The notes under the pieces: model-generated | What the model saw: only the letters and a program-made list of their open reading frames with translations | Databases searched by the model: none | Told to the model about the DNA's origin: nothing | Made by a program: the position numbers and the translations under genes | Part shown: positions 26,801-34,500 of the stretch, piece after piece | Layout of the letters: every line of letters begins with the position of its first letter | How positions within the stretch are numbered: the first letter of the stretch is position 1 | From: Triops longicaudatus | Taxonomy: Eukaryota; Arthropoda; Branchiopoda; Notostraca; Triopsidae | Assembly: GCA_022885665.1 (NCBI GenBank) | Contig: JAGQDJ010000120.1 | Coordinates: 310,001 to 374,000, forward strand | DNA length: 64,000 nucleotides | Direction of reading: 5' to 3'

Positions 26801-28489
26801 GTTCATCAACGTTAACAATGCTAAGAAGCAATTTTCTTGCTTTTTTTGTGTGTGTCGTGCAATTTCTTATTCATGTTCGAAGTTTTACCAGCGTGTGGTA
26901 ACTTTAAAAGCGTCAAAATAAAAATACACGTGCCAACACGCAGGTGAATACAAGTAACTTATTTAATTCTGGATTGTTTTTAGTAAGGGAAACATTTTAT
27001 TGCCTTTTTACTCAAAAATTACTCGACGACTTTTTTCTAAAAAAACCCCGCTTTTTTATTCAGAATATCCCTAGTTTACGCTACTGTTTCTGTTCGTGTA
27101 ACATTTGTTGAATTTAATCAGCATAAGGTGCATTTTTCTGCTTTTGTATTTATTTGTCGTCTTGCCGCACTTTTTTGTTTCACTTGCTAATATTTTCTCA
27201 CAGAGCGGATGATTTACAATTTATTTTGTTGTGATTTGTGTTACGAAAGATTTTTCAATAACTTCAGTATCATTTCTTGGTAACGTGTAACCTCTGAAAA
27301 GGGTTATACATGTTTCTTCGTTCGGGGAGCCGACCTTTGATTTTTGTTTACTTTTGTAGTATTTGGAGCGACAAGGCATTGCCGGAATTACACGCAACAA
27401 CTTCAGCTTCAGCACAAGGGTGATATTGGGCGAGTTTATTCAACCGATTGGTGACAACCCCGACCGGGGAATCCGTCTTTCCGAACCTGAAGTTCACCGT
27501 TTGGTAGATCAAATCAGGGCTGCACGGGGATGGCGTCCAAGACCCAAGCGGATGAACACGTAATAGATTTTACTTTTACACCATTTTTAATAATTTACGA
27601 TTATAATTGTTTTGAAACGTACTAATTACTAAATCAGTGCACGGGATGATAACAGGGAAGAGCGGGAAGCATTGGCTCGTCAGCGAGAAGCCCAGAGAGC
27701 CCAGCAACGGCTCGAAGCACAGGAGATGGCCCGGCAAGCGCAAGAAGCCAAGTTGCAGCAAAGAATGGAACGGGAGCGAGCTTTGCAAGTTGCGAAAGAA
27801 ACGCGAAGGTTGTTAAAAGAACAAGAGAAGCAAGAGCGGCAAGAAGCGGCTCGCCGCGAACGGGAGTTGAGAAATCAGCAGCTGATGGAAGCACGGAAGA
27901 AACGGCAAGAAGAGCTGGAGAAGCAACGTGAAGAAGAGCAGCTTCGTAAGATACAGGTAAGGAAAGCACAGAAAAACCCAGCTCCCATGGTTGAATAAGA
28001 CAAATGAAAAAGAAAAGAAGAAAATGAATAAATAATAAACAGCGAAGATGAAAAAAAAAACACATACATTATCTTACCAACAAAAAGGGGAGAGAGAATA
28101 TTTTTGTGCTATTTGCATGGTGCGTTAAGCTCTTAAAATTTTTCTTTTCTTTCTAGGAATTGAATAAGCAGCGCGAACTGTTCTACACGGTAGAATTAGT
28201 AAGTTTGTTCTAAAGAACCCTCTTGTCATGTCTAATTTGTGTCTTAGGAGCGAGAAAGGCGCAGACAACACATGACTTTAGTCAAAGCGCTCGAAATGCG
28301 CAAAAAATTTGAAGAGCGCGAGAAGAAGAAGGAAGAATTACGGTTGGAAAAGAAAGCCTCCAAAGAAAAGCGCGCAGAAGAAAGGCGTCTCGAACTCGAG
28401 GCCAGCAAAGACGTCAAGAAACCTGTCGAAGACATGGAGCTCTTAGGTAGGACTGGCATTTTTTATAGGTCACTAGGGTGTCTTTACGT

Positions 28490-28520
<31 letters not shown>

Positions 28521-31500
28521 GCGTATTCCCATGGTAGATCACAAGCCAGTGCCCAAGTTCAAGAGAATTCCGGGAATGAAGTTGCCAGGCAAAGCTTTCG
28601 CGGACTTACTTATGGTCTTCGAATTCCTCCATACGTTTGGCGAAACTTTGGGATTTGGTAAGTGAAGAAGCGTTGCGGGAAGGATGGAGGAAAAGGGCAT
28701 AGTCAGTTGATGAGATAAAAGGGAGATATACTTGGGAACCACGTGAACATATTCTAATTCCTCATTATTACCATATGTGGTAGATATGGAAAGCTTACCC
28801 AACTTGGATAGCTTGCAGAAGGCGATGCTGTATGATCCTGAAGCGGAAGAGGAGCTGCTGTCCGTAATTTGCCATTTGTTAGTCTGTGCCATTGAAGATC
28901 CCGGCATTCCGCATCCCAACCGACATACAACAGTGTTGGGACAAACTCTCAAACAAGCTGATATTACCACAAATAATGTCAGCGAGATTCTCAGACTCTA
29001 CTTGGTCGCCAACGCTCTCGGAGACGCAAAACCACCGTCAGAAAAAGGTACGTAATATTGCAAACTCTGTGTCTAAAAAAATGAAGAGGTCAACGAAAAT
29101 CTCGCTATAACGAGTCCTTCGATATAAAGAAAACTTTTACACGTTGAAACAAAGATACTTGGAAAATTCGAAATTCATTTTAGCAGAAATTTTTTTGTAT
29201 ATTTACATTCAGTTGGACCATTCGAGTCGTACGGCCGCCAGTTGGTTATATAGTGAAGAATTTAATTATAGCAAACCTCACGGGACCAGAAGAACTCTTC
29301 GGCTTATCCGAAATTAGTTACGTCAGGCACTTTTTTTTCAGGCAACTCAGGATCTTAAAATCCGTTCATTATAGCAGCCTATGTGTTATAAAAAAAGGGA
29401 TTCGTTAGAATGAGATTCTATTGTAGAAGGGATCATTACAATGATATTGTATTGTAGTTTAGTAAATATTATTTGAGTGCATTTTTTGTCAGATGCTTAC
29501 AGGAACGGATTAGTTCGTAAACTGGGGTTTAGTAGTTGGCTGGTGGGTATGGTGGATAGGTGGATTTATTTTGTTTATTTAAAATATTTGCCTCGAGTTT
29601 TGGGAGAAAATCACCGCCGATTCGCGAGTTTACGATACGCTCGGGTTACAGTGGGCTTCCGGGCGAAAAAGAGTCAACTGCGAATAAAACTTGATTTATG
29701 AAAAGACGGTGAAAGGAAAAGCATTCAGTTTGTGCTATAAATTGGAAAGGGATACACGTTTAATGTTTTTTGCCCCATTTGCTCTGTAGTAACAAGCAGC
29801 ATTGACGTTAATGTAACTGCTAATCTGGTTGGGCGAAATTTATGGGAGGTGACCGTGTTATTAACGTCAGATAAACTGATGACTCTCAGTCTTTGATCAA
29901 CATAACAAAGTAACCAACCGAGATATTCGGAAAACAGATTTCGCGTTAGCGTTCTTGTAATATTTGCCGTATTCCAAAAATAGTCACGTGGAACTTGTGC
30001 TTTTTTTTCCTAATAAAGAAAAATAAATCACGAAAAAATGTCAGACACAAAAATGTGACTGACTAAATTAGTTATGAATGGCACATGGGTAACAGTGAAA
30101 TTTGGGGCGTATAAACTTCACGGAATTTTTGTGAACTCTATTAAATGTTTTGCGGGTCTAACAGTATACGATTAGTTTTATCTGTGCGGTATTTTATTGC
30201 GCATTTGAGCAAGTTCTTTTTCATTGTCGCAAACCATTGGACTTACTTATTTGCGAATGTATCTCAGTAATGTCAATTGCATTTTTAAGAAACAACGAGG
30301 ACATGGTTTCTGAATTGTTGTCTAACAATGTAATATGATGAAAGGACTGAAACTGTTGTGCGACATACTCGTAAACTTTTTAGAGCATTTTGGGTCGAGT
30401 AAGGATAGGAAGCTTTTTCCGAATGCTTGTCAAGCAAACTTTGAAGGGAGATTCAGCATAAAATATGTTTTTCTTATGTGAGCTACCCTACTCTATTTTA
30501 TTGTCACGTTTGTTGTCTTTGTTTTCTAGCGGGTAACAAGGAAGTGGTGTATGAAAACCAAGAAGCTTTCACATTAAGCGAATGGCTGAAGCACAAACCT
30601 TTCCTGAGTTTGAGTCCTAGTGAAAAAGGCTCCATTTTGTCCTTCTTGATTCACGAGTTACTGCAAAACAAGGCAGTCATTGGTCAAATTGAGCAGTCCA
30701 TAGAAGGCCAAAACACGGCACGGCGCGATCGATGGATTGTGGATTCTAAAATCAGAAAGTAAGACATTGTTAGACACACGCATTAATGCGTGTTTCTTAT
30801 GCTTGACTGTCACTTTTTCTTTTTGTCAGGCTGAAGACTTTGCATGCGAAAAAGAGCAAGTCATCCCACAGCTTTAGCAAAGCTGAAGTCAGCTGCGAAG
30901 AATCCCATGAAGAAACCAACCAATCCTTACAAGAAGGCAAGGAACACAAGAAAAAAGAAGATGCCGAAGAGGAGAATGATGACGATGACGACAAGGACGA
31001 CAGCGGAGGCGAAGAAGACATGCACGACGCTGAGAACCATGAAGAAGTAATTATTTCAGATTAATTGAACTTCTCAAGAGTGTTCTGCGCAAAACCGAAC
31101 CGCTCAGGAAAATTAAGCGTTTTTCTTGCGATTGACACCAATGAGAATTCGCCACATTTGGGCACTATGATATAACTCTACATTTTTATATTTTTAAGAA
31201 TTTTAAATATTTTTTCGTGCGTTTTTTAAGATTTTTCTTAATTCGTTATATATATATATATATATTTAATTTAGTGAAGTCTTTTGTATTTTTTTTTATT
31301 TTCTCGGTTTTTGTCCATCTATTCCTTGTGCGAGTTTGTTTATGTTTGCATGCCACTGTCAGTTTTAAGCGTAAACGAAAGAGAAATGTATTCGAGATTT
31401 CGTTTTGTATTGGTATTTTAACTGACCAGTGCCCAGTTGTGTGTGATAAAGCAGCGTAAGTGAAAGAGAAATGTATCGAAAATCTCATTCTTTATTCGTT

Positions 31501-34500
31501 TGTTTTACAGGAGGAAGATCGTAACTTGGCTCCGGAAGAGTTGAAAAAGAAAATGGAGCGTCTGAGCCGTCAGAGTAACCAGATCCTGACGCAATTGACC
31601 GTATCCGACCAACAGTTGCGAGCGTTGGCACTAGGCCAAGATCGCTATCGTCGTCGATATTGGATTTTGCCGCACGGCGGGGGCGTGTTTGTGGAAGCTT
31701 GCGAATCTTGTGAAGCACCGGCTGCTGGCTTTGTGTCCTGGGAAGGCTTGCCGCCACCGCTCATCCAAAAAGGCTTGTCAGAGGACACCGAGGAAAAAGT
31801 TAAGAAAGAAGAAAACGCCGCAGTGGAAGAACCGGACAAGAAACCGAGAATAGAACCTATGGAAATGGATGAGCAGGCCCAAAAGTTGGCAACAACCGCA
31901 GCTTCCACTGAGTCCACCAGCGAGGAAAAAGAAGCCAAGTCGGAAGAACAGCCAGATAAAGAGAACATTGAAGAACCCAGTACCGCTCAAGACGCAATCA
32001 AGCAAGAAAAGCAAGAACCCAAGCAAGTGGACGAAGAAGAGGCGGAAGAAAGAGCTAAAACGCAAACGGCTGAAGGACAAGAACCGCTCCCATTGCAGCA
32101 GCAACAACCTCAGCAGCCCCAACAAATGAAACTGCCCGTGATTTCGCCCAAAAAAACGGTCCCTGATCCTGACCGCCCGTGGTTCAGCATCCTACCACGC
32201 GAGCCGTGTGATGACGAGACTTTAGCCAGCCTCAATGCACATGATATGAACCCAATAGATGAGCCTATGACACCCATGACGGATACTTCAGAACGTTTCT
32301 GCGCTGATGGTAAAAACAGAGATCACTTCGAAGCACCGTACGCTCGCCCAGAGACGCCCAGACCCGTCCAGCCAATGCCGGAAAGTAAGATGAACTGATT
32401 TTATAACAATATTTCGGATAAGCATTACAAGTATTAGTAAGAGAAAAAGCAATTTAGAAGCTATTTTCAACAAAGTATTATGATCACTTTTCAACAAAGT
32501 GATTAGTCTTCAAATGGCTTCGATCAGTTCTGTTAATTTTCTTCATTACTAACGCTTTTGTTTGTGTGAAATTAAGGTTTGGCGTTGGGATGGTGGAGAA
32601 TCACGGAGCCTGATATTTTGAAGAAGATTCTGGAATCGTTACACCCCCGTGGCGTGCGTGAAAGGGAGTTACATCGCCTTTTATCACGTTATATGGATTT
32701 TGCGTCAGATTCCACGTCCAAAGTACGTTGTCTTGTACGCAGAGTAGATATGTTTTGTGCAGTTAAAGTAGGCTGTCAATTTGCGCGCGATTCTATCATT
32801 CGTTTAAATCTGTTGTTAGACTTTATTTGTTAAAATTTTCGACATAAATTGATGGCCTACTGCTGGAATTGATTCTGAGCAGTATTGTGAGTAGTAGAAT
32901 GCTAATGAACCTGTTTTTGTCTTGTTTCTTTGTTTTGAAGCTAACTGAGAAAAATACTCTCAGCGGTGTAAGTTTATTTAAGTCATCGATGTTTCTAAAG
33001 CACAAATGTTAACAGTTTGAGTAACCTGTGTACTTTTGTTATTCCCTTATTAGGGCGATCCCAAGTGTATGGGACTTAGTACTGATACTCCGGATCCCGA
33101 CCCGGTAAAGTTGGTGGACATGTGGTCTCGAGAAACGGCGCTGCGAGTGGATTTACTCATGTTAGAGCAGATTGAATCTTTCGAAGACCGAATTGCGTCG
33201 GCTAGTATGCAAGTAAAGGTAAAAATACCCTTGAAACAGTTTAAAAAGTTGAACTTTTATGTTATTTATTATTGTTTTTTTTATTCACCACTGCTTTTGT
33301 TTGTACTCCTCGTTTATTTTTTTTAAGTCGTTCTGTTCTGTACAACAATTAGTGTATTACTCGTACTCATATGCGAGTCATTTTTAATCCATTTTCTATG
33401 TTTTTCCAGAAATAAGTATTTATACTTTCATTTACTTTACAGGGTAAATGCAGAAATTTTTTTCGTTAAAGAGACATAGATATTTTTATTCAACAGCATG
33501 TTTAGTACGCAAATTTTTAAGTATTGATACAAATTACTTATTTTTTCCCTCAGGGTTGGAAATTACCTTCCAGAGCCAGTTGTGAGTTAGGTTACAAATT
33601 CCGTCCAATTTGTGAGCTAGCTACGGAGGAGAATGCGGGTACCGTCACTCCTTTAGAAATCGCCCGTGAGCGTCTAATAAACGTGGAAGCAGCTATTGAA
33701 CGACGTTACTTGAAAGCACCTTTAGGTCACAGGTAACGCTATAAAATGTCGTTTTTCGGTGGAGATTTTCATTCTACGGCGTCACTACAGGGTTGTGAAT
33801 GGCAAAGGAGAGGTAGTACTGAACTTTCTATCCGGTGGCCCCTCGTTGTCCGAGACACCAAAAGGCTTGATTACTTGGCGCGAAGCGACCAAGAAATGCG
33901 AAACCGCTGCTCAGTTGGCCATGTGCTTCTACATGCTCGAAACGTCTGTTGCCTGGGATAAAAGCATAATGAAAGCCGTAAGTTGCTTTAAATCCCTTGA
34001 TATTCTAATTTTTGTAATACAATTAAATGATTTTTCTTTGAAGATTTCATTAACATAGAATTCGGTTTTGTCAATACCGATTTTTCTTTTTGACTTACCA
34101 GCGTAGGCCGGAAAGTATTGCTGGAACTTTGTACATACAAACGTATTTACAGTGTCATTGTTTGTTACATATGAACATTAAGACAACTGGGGTAAACTTC
34201 TTTTAATGTACCGCCTGTAAACGTTTTTTGTTAATTACGGGGTTTGCGTTGTTTTCTAAGCAGCTAATCAAGGATATTTCAAGAATCCTTCATAAGTCAG
34301 AAAAAGTATAACTCTAAGTATAAAAATTAGATGTGTTTTGGATTATTCTCTGCAATGATTTTTTTTTACAATATTCCTTGTGGACGAAACACGTGGCTGG
34401 TTTTGTCAACGGTCCCAATTTTTTAATAACCCCTGGTCACAATCGTTGGATGAACTCGAATTTCTGTTGTGTTAAACTCATTGTTACATGTTTGTTTATT

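Noticed and set aside
27634..28065. 143-codon minus-strand frame opposite the coiled coil
   Set aside because: Antisense of a Glu/Arg/Ala-rich exon naturally lacks stops; hydrophobic translation is an artefact.
29477..29701. 74-codon open frame inside BAZ2B intron 16
   Set aside because: Not related to BAZ2 proteins; would break the exon 16-17 continuity that matches the family.
31778..32125. Long minus-strand frames opposite exon 19, Leu/Phe/Ser-rich
   Set aside because: Antisense shadows of the Glu/Lys/Gln-rich coding strand.
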